Part shown: one piece after another, positions 51,539 through 60,728 of the stretch
How the letters are laid out: each line of letters starts with the position of its first letter
How positions within the stretch are numbered: position 1 is the first letter of the stretch
NCBI GenBank assembly: GCA_025758045.1
Contig: CP107208.1
Span: forward strand, 2,852,001 to 2,916,000
Direction of reading: 5' to 3'
DNA length: 64,000 nt
DNA from: Oscillospiraceae bacterium
Lineage (GTDB): Bacteria > Bacillota > Clostridia > Oscillospirales > Ruminococcaceae
The notes under the pieces: model-generated
Told to the model about the DNA's origin: nothing
Database searches by the model: none
What the model saw: only the letters and a program-made list of their open reading frames with translations
Made by a program: the position numbers and the translations under genes

Positions 51539-52189
51539 TTACTCAAAATCCACGCCTGATTCGTTATAAAGATGCGTGCGCAGGACACGGCACTGCCAGA
51601 TGGGTGCGCCGCCGTGCTGCTGTAAAAAGTCCATCAGCAGCGAGGGATTCAGGTTCAGTGCTTCTCCGCTGCCGCATGGCAGCTTGACCGAGAACGCGAT
51701 GTTGTCCCCGGCTTCCTCGCAGTCGATATGGCTCAAATACTGCTTGAGGTCCAGCGTTTTCTGGCCGCGCTTGGTCTTTTTGGTGACCTCTGCCTGCTCA
51801 GCATTGTTGTAAGCCTCGATGGCAGCCAGGCCGCTTTTTGGCATTGTGACGGCGTAGACAGCCGTTTCGATCTCGGCGACCTTCTCCACAGCCGGGGCCA
51901 CTTTGGTAATGACGATGCCGCGGGGCATCAACGGCTGCAAAGCGTTTTTCCAAGCCTCACCGTCGATCATCTCCTGCTCGGTCTTGACCTCGCAGCTTTC
52001 GCACAGACTCTCCTGTCCTAAAGATAGCGGACAGGAAAAGGACAGGTAGATGTGCGGGTTATAGCCTTGGGTGTAATACACCGGCAGATCGCTCATTTTT
52101 AAGATACGGTGGAACACCCGCTGCAGATCCAGCAGCGAGATGTAGGCGGCCTCCCCGCATTTCTCAAAGAAGATTCTTACTGTAGTCAA
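51539..52189 (-). CDS. DUF2344 (TIGR03936) radical SAM-associated protein
   Basis: A 216-residue protein with the DUF2344 opening RIFFEKCGEAAYISLLDLQRVFHRILKMSDLPVYYTQGYNPHIYLSFSCPLSLG. It follows the B12-binding radical SAM gene with a 26-nt overlap, the pair normally found together (sometimes fused) upstream of ribosomal protein genes. Function unknown; a role in rRNA or tRNA modification is a guess from context. Confidence 0.88.
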   Translation of the reverse strand: MTTVRIFFEKCGEAAYISLLDLQRVFHRILKMSDLPVYYTQGYNPHIYLSFSCPLSLGQESLCESCEVKTEQEMIDGEAWKNALQPLMPRGIVITKVAPAVEKVAEIETAVYAVTMPKSGLAAIEAYNNAEQAEVTKKTKRGQKTLDLKQYLSHIDCEEAGDNIAFSVKLPCGSGEALNLNPSLLMDFLQQHGGAPIWQCRVLRTHLYNESGVDFE

Positions 52190-54029
52190 AGCAGGGACCT
52201 CCGATCAGTTTATTGGCACCGCAGGCACTGCACTGGCGGTTGCAGGGCTGGGTCGTCTGGGCAGCCAGCGCCTTGTTGTACTCCCGCACCAGGTGGGCCT
52301 TGGTGACGCCTACGTCCAGGTGGTCCCAGGGCGTGACCTCGTCCAGGCCGATGGTGCGGTAGTTGTAGAAGTCCGGGTCGATGCCGCAGGCAGCAAAGGC
52401 GTTCATCCAGCGGTCGTAGTCGAAATATTCCTCCCAGGTATCGAAGAAGGCGCCATTCTCAAAGGCGGTCTCGATGACCTTACCAAGGCGGCGGTCGCCC
52501 TTGGCGAAGACGCCCTCCAGCACACTGGTGGTGGAATCGTGGTAGTTGACCTTGATCTTGCGGGAATGTACACAGCTAAGCAGATATTTCTGCTTTTCCC
52601 GCAGTTCCTCACGTCGATCCTGGGCGCAGAACTGGAACGGGGTGTCCGGCTTGGGCACGAAGCAGGCCACACTGATGGTGACCTGGACGCCCTTGCCTTT
52701 CGGACGGTCGGGGATGGTATAGAACAGGTCGACCACCTGCTGGGCGGTGTCAGCGATGCCTTTGATGTCCTCCATCGTCTCGGTGGGCAGGCCCATCATG
52801 AAGTAGAGCTTAACTGAGGTGTAGCCCTCGGAGAAAGCGATGCGGCAGCCGCGCTCGATCTGCTCCCAGGTGACGTTTTTGTTGATGACATCCCGCAGGC
52901 GCTGGGTGCCGGCTTCGGCCGCAAAGGTCAGGCCGCTCTTGCGCACCTTGGTGGTTTTCTCCACCAGTGATTGGGAGAAGTTGTCCACGCGCAGCGAGGG
53001 CAGCGACAGGCTGACGTGGTCGGCCTCAGCCCAGCTGTTCAGTTCATCCAGGATGTCCTCCAGCCGGGAATGGTCGGAGGTGGAAAGGCTCGAAAGGCTC
53101 AGCTCGTCATAGCCGGTGTTGCGGCAAAGCTGGCGGGCGCTCTCGCTGATAAGCTTGGGGCTGCGCTCGCGGAAGGGACGGTACAGCTGGCCTGCCTGGC
53201 AAAACCGGCAGCCGCGCACACAGCCGCGCAGCACCTCGACGCAGGCGCGGTCCTGCACGGCGCCGACCAGAGGCACCACAAAGTTTTTAGGCGGCTCATA
53301 GTCGTCCATATTTTTGACGATGGCCTTGGTGACACGTGCAGGCACGCCGGGGCGGTTGGGCTTGACGGCCTCGATGCGGCCGTCCTCCTTATACGTTACA
53401 TCGTAGAAAGACGGGATGTAGACGCCGGGAATCTTAGCCATTTCCAGCAGCAGCTGTTCTTTCGTCCACCCCTGTTTTTTGCCCTGCTCCACGGCGGCAC
53501 AGATGTCCTGCAGCATCTGCTCACCCTCACCCAGCTGCATGACGTCGAAGAAATCCGCCATCGGCTCAGCGTTGCAGACGCAGGGGCCGCCCGCGATAAT
53601 GAGCGGCCAGCTGCCGTCACGGTCTGCAGCGCGCAGCGGGATGCCTGACAGGCGCAGCATGGCCAGGATGTTGGTATAGCAAAGTTCGTATTCCAACGAG
53701 AAGCCGATGATGTCGAAATCCGTCAGCGGGTCTTTACTTTCCAGGCAGTAGAGTGGAATGTCCAGGCGCTCCATCTGCTCCTTCATGTCGGTCCAGGGCA
53801 TGAAGGCACGCTCGCACCACCAGTTTTCGTGGCGGTTGAGGATGTCGTACAAGATCTTCTCGCCCAAAAAGGACATGCCGATCTCGTAGGTATCCGGGAA
53901 GCAGAACGCCATGCGGACATCCACTTTGTCTTTATCTTTATACACGCTGCCCGGCTCGCCGCCGGTATAGCGGCCCGGTTTCTGCACCAGGCTCAGTGCT
54001 TCTTTAAATTTGGGAGAAAATTCCGCCAT
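52164..54029 (-). CDS. B12-binding-type radical SAM protein (TIGR03960 family)
   Basis: A 621-residue protein. The N-terminus resembles a cobalamin-binding domain (AFCFPDTYEIGMSFLG through GPCVCNAEPMADFFDVMQLGEGEQ), followed by the radical SAM cluster CVRGCRFCQAG (Cx3Cx2C). The C-terminus has PCNRQCSACGAN, a second Cys cluster. Length and layout match TIGR03960. Substrate unknown. It overlaps the DUF2344 gene. Confidence 0.88.
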   Translation of the reverse strand: MAEFSPKFKEALSLVQKPGRYTGGEPGSVYKDKDKVDVRMAFCFPDTYEIGMSFLGEKILYDILNRHENWWCERAFMPWTDMKEQMERLDIPLYCLESKDPLTDFDIIGFSLEYELCYTNILAMLRLSGIPLRAADRDGSWPLIIAGGPCVCNAEPMADFFDVMQLGEGEQMLQDICAAVEQGKKQGWTKEQLLLEMAKIPGVYIPSFYDVTYKEDGRIEAVKPNRPGVPARVTKAIVKNMDDYEPPKNFVVPLVGAVQDRACVEVLRGCVRGCRFCQAGQLYRPFRERSPKLISESARQLCRNTGYDELSLSSLSTSDHSRLEDILDELNSWAEADHVSLSLPSLRVDNFSQSLVEKTTKVRKSGLTFAAEAGTQRLRDVINKNVTWEQIERGCRIAFSEGYTSVKLYFMMGLPTETMEDIKGIADTAQQVVDLFYTIPDRPKGKGVQVTISVACFVPKPDTPFQFCAQDRREELREKQKYLLSCVHSRKIKVNYHDSTTSVLEGVFAKGDRRLGKVIETAFENGAFFDTWEEYFDYDRWMNAFAACGIDPDFYNYRTIGLDEVTPWDHLDVGVTKAHLVREYNKALAAQTTQPCNRQCSACGANKLIGGPCFDYSKNLL

Positions 54030-54073
54030 TATGGTGAACCATCCTTATGGGGCTTGGCCCCTGTTTTACCTGT

Positions 54074-54102
54074 ATTGTACCCGATTTGTGCCCGCATTGC
54101 AA
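54074..54102 (-). promoter_or_regulatory. Promoter of the radical SAM-DUF2344 pair
   Basis: On the minus strand TTGCAA (54102-54097), 17-bp spacer, TACAAT (54079-54074), just after the tsf terminator. Confidence 0.75.
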
Positions 54103-54111
54103 GGCGGGCGC

Positions 54112-54149
54112 AAAAAAGGCATGCTGCATTATAAAACGCAGCATGCCTT
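54112..54149 (-). terminator. tsf terminator
   Basis: AAGGCATGCTGC (54149-54138 read on minus) and GCAGCATGCCTT (54127-54116) pair perfectly, then TTTTTT. Confidence 0.88.
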
Positions 54150-54178
54150 ATTCTGCATGTTAACTCTGAAAAATCAGA

Positions 54179-55096
54179 TTAGCCCTTAATGGCAGCAGCG
54201 ACTTCAGCAGCGAAGTCCTCGTTGCGCTTCTCCAAACCCTCACCCTTGGTGAAGTGAGTGTAAGAAGCGATGGTGATCTCGCCGCCCAGAGCCTTAGCGG
54301 TATCAGCAACGTACTTCTTGACGTCGATGCCGCCGTCCTTGATGAAAGCCTGATCGACCAAGCAGCTCTCCTTGTAGAACTTGCCCAGCTTGCCGATGGC
54401 CATCTTCTCTTTGATGGCGTCGGGCTTGTTGGCGGTCTTGGGATCGTTAGCCATCTGGGCCAGAACGATCTCCTTCTCCTTAGCCAGAACGTCGGCCGGA
54501 ACATCGGACTCGTTCAGGTAGCTGGGGTTAGCAGCAGCGATCTGCATAGCAATGTCCTTGCCGAAAGCAGCGAACTCGGGCTTAGCAGCAACCTCGTCGC
54601 TGGTCTCGAACTTGACGATGACACCGTGGGTGCCGCCGCCATGGACGTAAGCAGCGCAATGACCCTCGTAACGGGCAAAGCGGCGAACCTTGATGTTCTC
54701 CTTGATGACCAGGATCAGAGCCTTCAGGGCATCGTCAACGGTGCCCTCGCCCATCTTGCAGGCCATCAGGGCCTCAACGTCGGCGGGGTTCTCGTCAGCA
54801 ACAACCTTAGCCAGGTTCTTGGTGAACTCAACAAACTTATCGTTCTTGGCAACGAAGTCGGTCTCGGCGTTGACCTCAACGACAACAGCGCAGTTGTCGA
54901 AAGAAACGGCATAGACCATGCCCTCAGCGGCGATACGGCCGGCCTTCTTGTTGGCAGCAGCCAGGCCCTGCTCACGCAGGATCTCGATTGCCTTCTCGAA
55001 GTCGCCGTCAGCCTGGGTCAGAGCCTTTTTGCACTCCATCATGCCGCAGTCGGTCTGCTTACGCAGTTCCATAACGTCTTTTGCAGAAATAGCCAT
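54179..55096 (-). CDS. tsf: Translation elongation factor Ts
   Basis: A 305-residue guanine-nucleotide exchange factor for EF-Tu. The N-terminal UBA-like domain (KDVMELRKQTDCGMMECKKALTQADGDFEKAIEILRE) and the EF-Tu-contact TDFVAKN are clear. Preceded by rpsB with a 54-nt spacer, the standard order. Confidence 0.98.
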   Translation of the reverse strand: MAISAKDVMELRKQTDCGMMECKKALTQADGDFEKAIEILREQGLAAANKKAGRIAAEGMVYAVSFDNCAVVVEVNAETDFVAKNDKFVEFTKNLAKVVADENPADVEALMACKMGEGTVDDALKALILVIKENIKVRRFARYEGHCAAYVHGGGTHGVIVKFETSDEVAAKPEFAAFGKDIAMQIAAANPSYLNESDVPADVLAKEKEIVLAQMANDPKTANKPDAIKEKMAIGKLGKFYKESCLVDQAFIKDGGIDVKKYVADTAKALGGEITIASYTHFTKGEGLEKRNEDFAAEVAAAIKG

Positions 55097-55150
55097 AATC
55101 TCTCTTGTCCTTTCTGTCTTATACTAATAGGTGTTCCGGGCACACGGGGA

Positions 55151-55873
55151 TCAGGCCTCGGTCTTCTCCTCAGCGGCGGGAGCCTCCTGGACGCCCTGCT
55201 TGCCTTCCAGAACAGCGCTGGCCATGGCACCGGAGATCAGCTTGACAGCGCGGATAGCGTCGTCGTTGCCGGGGATCACGTAATCGATCTCATCGGGATC
55301 GCAGTTGGTATCAACGATAGCAACGATGGGGATGTTCAGCTTGCGGGCCTCGGAGACAGCGATGCGCTCCTTGTGGGGGTCAACGATGAACATAGCCTTC
55401 GGCAGGGCCTTCATGTTCTTGACGCCGCCCAGGTACTTGTCCAGCTTCTCCATCTCGAGCTCGAGCTTGACAACTTCCTTCTTGGGCAGCAGATCGAAGG
55501 TGCCGTCGGCCTGCATGGTCTTCAGCTGCTCCATACGATCGATGCGCTTACGGATGGTGCGGAAGTTGGTCATCATGCCGCCCAGCCAACGAGCGTTGAC
55601 GTAGTGCATGCCGCAGCGGGTAGCCTCGTCACGGATGGAATCCTGAGCCTGCTTCTTGGTGCCGACGAACAGGATCTCGCCGCCCTGAGCAGCGGTGTCG
55701 CGCACGAAGTTGTAAGCCTCATCCAGCTTCTTAACGGTCTTCTGCAGGTCGATGATGTAGATGCCGTTGCGCTCGGTGAAGATGTACTTAGCCATCTTGG
55801 GGTTCCAACGACGGGTCTGGTGACCGAAGTGGACACCTGCTTCGAGAAGCTGTTTCATAGATACGACTGCCAT
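55151..55873 (-). CDS. rpsB: 30S ribosomal protein S2
   Basis: A 240-residue ribosomal protein: VSMKQLLEAGVHFGHQTRRWNPKMAKYIF, and later NVRWLGG-like NARWLGGMMTNFRTI. The MAVVSMKQ start has a GGAGG site. An in-frame extension upstream runs into the promoter. It ends in a short alanine/glutamate tail. Confidence 0.98.
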   Translation of the reverse strand: MAVVSMKQLLEAGVHFGHQTRRWNPKMAKYIFTERNGIYIIDLQKTVKKLDEAYNFVRDTAAQGGEILFVGTKKQAQDSIRDEATRCGMHYVNARWLGGMMTNFRTIRKRIDRMEQLKTMQADGTFDLLPKKEVVKLELEMEKLDKYLGGVKNMKALPKAMFIVDPHKERIAVSEARKLNIPIVAIVDTNCDPDEIDYVIPGNDDAIRAVKLISGAMASAVLEGKQGVQEAPAAEEKTEA

Positions 55874-55990
55874 AGTAAAAAATCCTCCAATAAATTTAGT
55901 TTTACCCTCCGCATGGCGTTTTATGTTTTCTAACGCTTTAACGAAAAAAGCGCACAAAAAAACAACGCAATGCGTGTGTATTGCCGTAGT

Positions 55991-56019
55991 ATAATACCAC
56001 AAGCCCGCGCAAATTGCAA
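55991..56019 (-). promoter_or_regulatory. rpsB-tsf promoter
   Basis: On the minus strand TTGCAA (56019-56014), 17-bp spacer, TATTAT (55996-55991). The -35 lies inside the hairpin at 56001-56046. Confidence 0.7.
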
Positions 56020-56046
56020 GTGTTTTTTGCAATTTTGTGCGGGCTT
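56001..56046 (-). terminator. pfkA terminator hairpin
   Basis: AAGCCCGCGCAAATTGCAA (56001-56019) and TTGCAATTTTGTGCGGGCTT (56027-56046) form an almost complete stem around GTGTTTT. It lies 26 nt after the pfkA stop and overlaps the rpsB -35 box. The T tract after it is weak. Confidence 0.65.
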
Positions 56047-56071
56047 GTGCGAATTATTTGAATTGGGATGC

Positions 56072-57046
56072 TCAGATGGAGATGGCGTTTGCGATCTCGA
56101 TCATGTCGCGGTCGATGGTCTTGTGCATCGAGAGGGCCACATTGACATCGTAGTCGACGATCTTATCGCCGGAGACGGCGACAACGCGGTTGTAGATGCC
56201 CTTATCGAGCAGGTCGATGGCGTGGTAGCCCATCAGAGAAGCGTTGACGCGGTCACGCACCGTGGGAGAACCGCCGCGCTGAATGTGGCCCAGAACGGTT
56301 GCGCGGGAGTCGACACCGGTAGCAGCCTGGATCTGATTGGCCAGCTCCTGGGCACCGATGACGCCCTCGGACACGATGATGATGAAGTGCTTCTTGCCAG
56401 TGACCTGGGTCTGGCGCATGCGCTGCAGGATGTCGCGCTCGAAGTCGAAGGGGATCTCCGGCAGCAGGACAGCGACAGCGCCGGTAGCGATGCCGACATT
56501 CAGGGCAATATAACCGGCGTGGTGGCCCATAACCTCAACGACGCTGCAACGGTCGTGGCTCTGGGTAGTGTCGCGCAGTTTATCGATAGCCTCGACAGCA
56601 GTGTTCATGGCCGTGTCGTAACCGATGGTGTATTCACTGCAGGCAATGTCGTTATCGATGGTGCCGGGCAGGCCGATGCAGGGGATGCCCTGGTTGGCCA
56701 GCGCACGGGCACCCATGAAGGAGCCGTCGCCTCCAATGACGACCAGTGCGTCGATGCCCAGTTCTTTGCAGCGGGCAAGGCCCTTAGCCTGGCCTTCCTG
56801 GGTCTTGAACTCCAAGCAGCGTGCCGTATAGAGGATCGTGCCGCCGCGGTGGATGATCTCCGATACGCTGCGGACGTTCATTTCGTAAACTTCGCCATTG
56901 ATCAGACCGTTGTAGCCACGCTGGATACCCATCATGCGGTAACCTTTGCTGATGCCAGCGCGAACGATTGCGCGAACGGCGGCATTCATGCCGGGGGCGT
57001 CACCGCCGCTGGTCAGAACACCGATGGTTTTAATTTCCTTAGCCAT
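56072..57046 (-). CDS. pfkA: ATP-dependent 6-phosphofructokinase
   Basis: Commits fructose-6-phosphate to glycolysis. The 324 residues include GVLTSGGDAPGMNAAVRAIV, VVIGGDGSFMGARAL (the ATP-type Gly in GGDGS, not PPi-type), GTIDNDI, and HIQRGGSPTVRDRV. Length is as in Bacillus PfkA. Start MAKEIKTIG has a GGAGG site; the open frame upstream is not needed. Confidence 0.96.
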   Translation of the reverse strand: MAKEIKTIGVLTSGGDAPGMNAAVRAIVRAGISKGYRMMGIQRGYNGLINGEVYEMNVRSVSEIIHRGGTILYTARCLEFKTQEGQAKGLARCKELGIDALVVIGGDGSFMGARALANQGIPCIGLPGTIDNDIACSEYTIGYDTAMNTAVEAIDKLRDTTQSHDRCSVVEVMGHHAGYIALNVGIATGAVAVLLPEIPFDFERDILQRMRQTQVTGKKHFIIIVSEGVIGAQELANQIQAATGVDSRATVLGHIQRGGSPTVRDRVNASLMGYHAIDLLDKGIYNRVVAVSGDKIVDYDVNVALSMHKTIDRDMIEIANAISI

Positions 57047-57130
57047 AAAACAAGCCCCTCCTATTTTGGGCACATTGCGCCACATTGCCAGAAGCTAGAA
57101 TAAATTTTTAACAATCTCTGTGACGTATCC

Positions 57131-57140
57131 ATTATAGCAC
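57131..57140 (-). promoter_or_regulatory. Candidate pfkA promoter (extended -10)
   Basis: TGCTATAAT on the minus strand with TATAAT at 57136-57131, about 85 bp before the start codon. No consensus -35 at 17 bp. Confidence 0.4.
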
Positions 57141-57186
57141 AACTCCAGCGTCTAGATTATGGATAATTCTTGCAAAGTGCATGGAT

Positions 57187-60100
57187 TTATTTTGCATTTT
57201 GTTCAGCCGTCTGAACTTTTACATGATCTTTACCCAAAATGCGTTCCAATTCGGCGCGCAACAGCGGGTCATCCTTGATGGCCATATGGCGGGCCAGCAC
57301 CTTTTGACCGGTGTCCGCAAAGCGGAAATAGACCTTGGTAGCGCCGCCGTCAAAGATGTTGCACAGCAGGTTTTCCACCTTGTGCATCTCCGGGCCCTGG
57401 CGGCTGGGCACCGTCAGGAAATAGCCGGCGGTCTCTCCCCCGCCGGTCTCGCGGCGGACTTTTTCTACCCGGTTTTTACCGAAAGATTGGCTCGGGTCGT
57501 AGTGCTCGGTGGGCTGCACCCCCTCGACGATTAGGCGGGCGGCTTCTTCCTCTTTTACAGAGACGCGGCCGTTGGCCACGACGACGGCGTTTTCCTGCAG
57601 GGCAGCGCGGCACTCGGCCAGCACCCGCGGAAAGATCAGCAGTTCCATCGTACCGGTCAGATCCTCGACGGTGGTAAAGGCCATCAGCGTGTTGGACTTA
57701 GTGGTCATGATCTTATTTTTGACGACCGTACAAAGAATCGTGACGTTCTGGTTGTCAAAACGTTTGGCGTCCTCGCCCTGCAGGTCGGCGATGGTGCAGG
57801 TGGAGATCTGGCTGATCTGGGCGCGGTAGGCGTCCAGCGGGTGGCCGGACAGGTAGAGGCCAGAGACCTCTTTTTCCATTTTGAGCAGATCGCCGGCGGG
57901 ATATTCCGGCGTGTTGGGGATCTTGTAATCGCTGGCGGCCCGCTCCTGTTCCCCGCCCATCATGCCGAAAAGGTCCATCTGGCCTTCCAGGTTTTGGCGG
58001 GCGTCGGTCTCGACGCTTTTCAGGATGCCCTCGGCGCTGTCGATCATAGCGCGGCGGCTGGGCTCCAGCGCATCGAAGGAGCCTGCCTTGATGAGGTTTT
58101 CCAGCGCGCGGCGATTCAGTTCGTTGCCGTGCAGCCGCTTGCAGAAATCGTACAGGCTGCGGTAGGGGCGGTTTTTGCGCTCCTTTACCACCGAATCGAT
58201 CAGGTTGCGGCCCACGCTTTTGACGGCGTTGAGACCGAAGCGGATGCTGTCGCCATCTACGGTGAAGCCTCCGCGGGAGACGTTGATGTCCGGCGGCAGG
58301 ACCTTGATGCCCAAGCGCTGGCACTCGGAAGTATATTCGATAACTTTCGACGTATTATCGAGCACACTGGTCAGCAGGGCGGCCATGAACTCGTGGGGGT
58401 AATGGCACTTGAGGTAGGCTGTCTGGAAGGCCACGTAGGCGTAGCAGGCCGCGTGGGACTTGTTGAAGGCGTAGGAGGCAAAACTGATCATATCATCGTA
58501 GATCTGGTTTGCCACTGCCTCTGGGATGCCGTTTTTGACGCAGCCAGCGCACTCCTTGCCCGGCTCGGTGCATCCATGGACAAAATGTTCGCGCTCGGCC
58601 TCCATGACCTTGAGCTTTTTCTTGCTCATAGCGCGGCGCACATTGTCGGCCTGGCCGAAGCTGAAGCCTGCCAGCTCACGGCAGATCTGCATGACCTGCT
58701 CCTGATAAATGACGACACCGTTGGTCACATCCACGATGTGGGCCATCTGCGGGGTCTGGTAAACGACCTTGGACGGGTCCTTTCTGTTGCGCAAATACGT
58801 TGGGATGGAATCCATCGGGCCGGGGCGATACAGCGAGATCAGGGCGATGACATCTTCCAGGTTTTTCGGGCGCATGCTCATCAGCACCTGGGTCATGCCG
58901 GTAGATTCAAGCTGGAAGATGCCCATCGTCTCGCCGCGGGTCAGCATCTCGTAGGTGGCGGGGTCGTCGTAGTCAATGTTGGCCACCCGGAAATCCGGGT
59001 CCTTGGTGTGGCGGACGGCCATCTCGGTATCGTGGATGACGGTGAGGGTGCGCAGGCCCAGGAAGTCCATCTTCAGCAGGCCCAGGCGCTCGATCTCCAC
59101 CATGTTGAACTGGGTGACCGGCAGGCCGTCGTTGGTGGACAGGGGCACGTACTCGGTGGCCGGTTCACGGGTAATGACGACGCCTGCGGCGTGGGTGGAG
59201 GCATGGCGGGGCATGCCCTCGACTTTTAACGAAGTGTCGATGAGTTCATGCACCTGATTGTCACCGTCATAAAGGGCTTTCAGGTCGGGGCTGACCTCCA
59301 GCGCCTTTTTCAGCGTCATCTTCAGCTCCATGGGGATGAGCTTGGCCACGCGGTCCACGTCCTGGTAGGTCATGCCCATCACGCGGCCCACATCGCGCAC
59401 GGCGGCGCGGGCGGCCATCGTACCAAAGGTGACGATCTGGGCCACATGGTCGCGGCCATACTTTTCGTTGACGTAGTCGATGACCTCCTGGCGGCGCTCA
59501 TAGCAGAAGTCGACGTCGAAGTCGGGCATTGAAACACGCTCCGGGTTCAGGAAGCGTTCAAAGATGAGGTTGTAGCGGATGGGGTCGATGTCGGTAATGC
59601 CGACACAGTAAGCCGCCAGGCTGCCCGCGCCGGAACCACGGCCGGGACCGACGGGAATATCTCGGCTTTTGGCGTAGTTGATGAAGTCGTAGACGATGAG
59701 GTAGTAGTTGGTGTAGCCCATCGTTTTGACGACGTTGATCTCATAAGAAAGGCGCTCTTTCAGCGCGTCGGTGACTTCGCCGGGGTAGCGGCGCTCGAGT
59801 CCCTCCCAGCAAAGCTTCTCGAAGTATTCCTGGTTCTCCATGCCATCGGGGGCTTTGAAGTACGGCAGTTTCGTCTCGCCGAAGGTGAACTCAAAATTGC
59901 ACTGTTCCGCAATTTTGTTGGTGTTTTCGCAGGCTTCCGGCACCATCGCGAAGAGGTCGTACATCTCGTCGGTGCTTTTGAGGTAAAACTCATCGGTCTG
60001 GAATTCCATGCGGTCGGCGTCGGCGATGGTCTTACCGGTCTGAATGCAGAGCAGGATGCTTTGCATCTTGGCGTCCTCTTTGGTAATGTAGTGGGCGTCG

Positions 60101-60726
60101 TTGGTAGCGACCATGGGGATGCCAGTCTCCCGGGCCAATCGGATGAGCTGGGGCAGGACGACCTGGTCTTCCTCCAGGCCGTGGTCCTGCAGTTCGATAT
60201 AATAGTTGCCCTCGCCGAAAAGGTCGCGGTAGTAAAGCGCGGCCTGTTTTGCACGCTCATAGTCCCCTGCCAGGATGGCCTGGGGGATCTCGCCCGCCAG
60301 GCAGGCGGACAGACAGATCAATCCCTCGTGGTGCTGTTCCAGCAGGTCCTTATCGATGCGGGGCTTGGAGTAAAAACCCTCAGTAAAGCCGGCGGAGACC
60401 ATCTTGATAAGGTTTTTGTAGCCCATCTCGTTTTTGCACAGCAGGATCAGGTGGTTGTTGCCGTCGATGCGGTTGACCTTATCAAAGCGGGTGCGGGTGG
60501 CTACATAGACCTCACAGCCGATGATAGGCTTGATGCCTGCGGCCTTGGCTGCATCAAAAAACGCCACACAGCCGTACATAACGCCGTGATCGGTGATGGC
60601 GCAGGCCGTCTGCCCCATGGCTTTGAGGTGGTCAAACAGGCGGTCAATACGGCAGGCGCCGTCCAGCAGACTGTACTCGGTATGCACATGCAGGTGGGTA
60701 AATTGTCTTTGGGTGGTTTCAGGCAT
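57187..60726 (-). CDS. dnaE: DNA polymerase III alpha subunit DnaE
   Basis: A 1179-residue replicative polymerase: N-terminal PHP domain (THLHVHTEYSLLDGACRIDRL), catalytic palm with GSGAGSLAAYCVGIT and PDFDVDFC, then HhH and OB domains to the end. This is the DnaE (not PolC) architecture, as there is no exonuclease domain. I start at MPETTQRQ with AAGGAAA upstream; it follows whiA by 2 nt. Confidence 0.97.
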   Translation of the reverse strand: MPETTQRQFTHLHVHTEYSLLDGACRIDRLFDHLKAMGQTACAITDHGVMYGCVAFFDAAKAAGIKPIIGCEVYVATRTRFDKVNRIDGNNHLILLCKNEMGYKNLIKMVSAGFTEGFYSKPRIDKDLLEQHHEGLICLSACLAGEIPQAILAGDYERAKQAALYYRDLFGEGNYYIELQDHGLEEDQVVLPQLIRLARETGIPMVATNDAHYITKEDAKMQSILLCIQTGKTIADADRMEFQTDEFYLKSTDEMYDLFAMVPEACENTNKIAEQCNFEFTFGETKLPYFKAPDGMENQEYFEKLCWEGLERRYPGEVTDALKERLSYEINVVKTMGYTNYYLIVYDFINYAKSRDIPVGPGRGSGAGSLAAYCVGITDIDPIRYNLIFERFLNPERVSMPDFDVDFCYERRQEVIDYVNEKYGRDHVAQIVTFGTMAARAAVRDVGRVMGMTYQDVDRVAKLIPMELKMTLKKALEVSPDLKALYDGDNQVHELIDTSLKVEGMPRHASTHAAGVVITREPATEYVPLSTNDGLPVTQFNMVEIERLGLLKMDFLGLRTLTVIHDTEMAVRHTKDPDFRVANIDYDDPATYEMLTRGETMGIFQLESTGMTQVLMSMRPKNLEDVIALISLYRPGPMDSIPTYLRNRKDPSKVVYQTPQMAHIVDVTNGVVIYQEQVMQICRELAGFSFGQADNVRRAMSKKKLKVMEAEREHFVHGCTEPGKECAGCVKNGIPEAVANQIYDDMISFASYAFNKSHAACYAYVAFQTAYLKCHYPHEFMAALLTSVLDNTSKVIEYTSECQRLGIKVLPPDINVSRGGFTVDGDSIRFGLNAVKSVGRNLIDSVVKERKNRPYRSLYDFCKRLHGNELNRRALENLIKAGSFDALEPSRRAMIDSAEGILKSVETDARQNLEGQMDLFGMMGGEQERAASDYKIPNTPEYPAGDLLKMEKEVSGLYLSGHPLDAYRAQISQISTCTIADLQGEDAKRFDNQNVTILCTVVKNKIMTTKSNTLMAFTTVEDLTGTMELLIFPRVLAECRAALQENAVVVANGRVSVKEEEAARLIVEGVQPTEHYDPSQSFGKNRVEKVRRETGGGETAGYFLTVPSRQGPEMHKVENLLCNIFDGGATKVYFRFADTGQKVLARHMAIKDDPLLRAELERILGKDHVKVQTAEQNAK

Positions 60727-60728
60727 GG

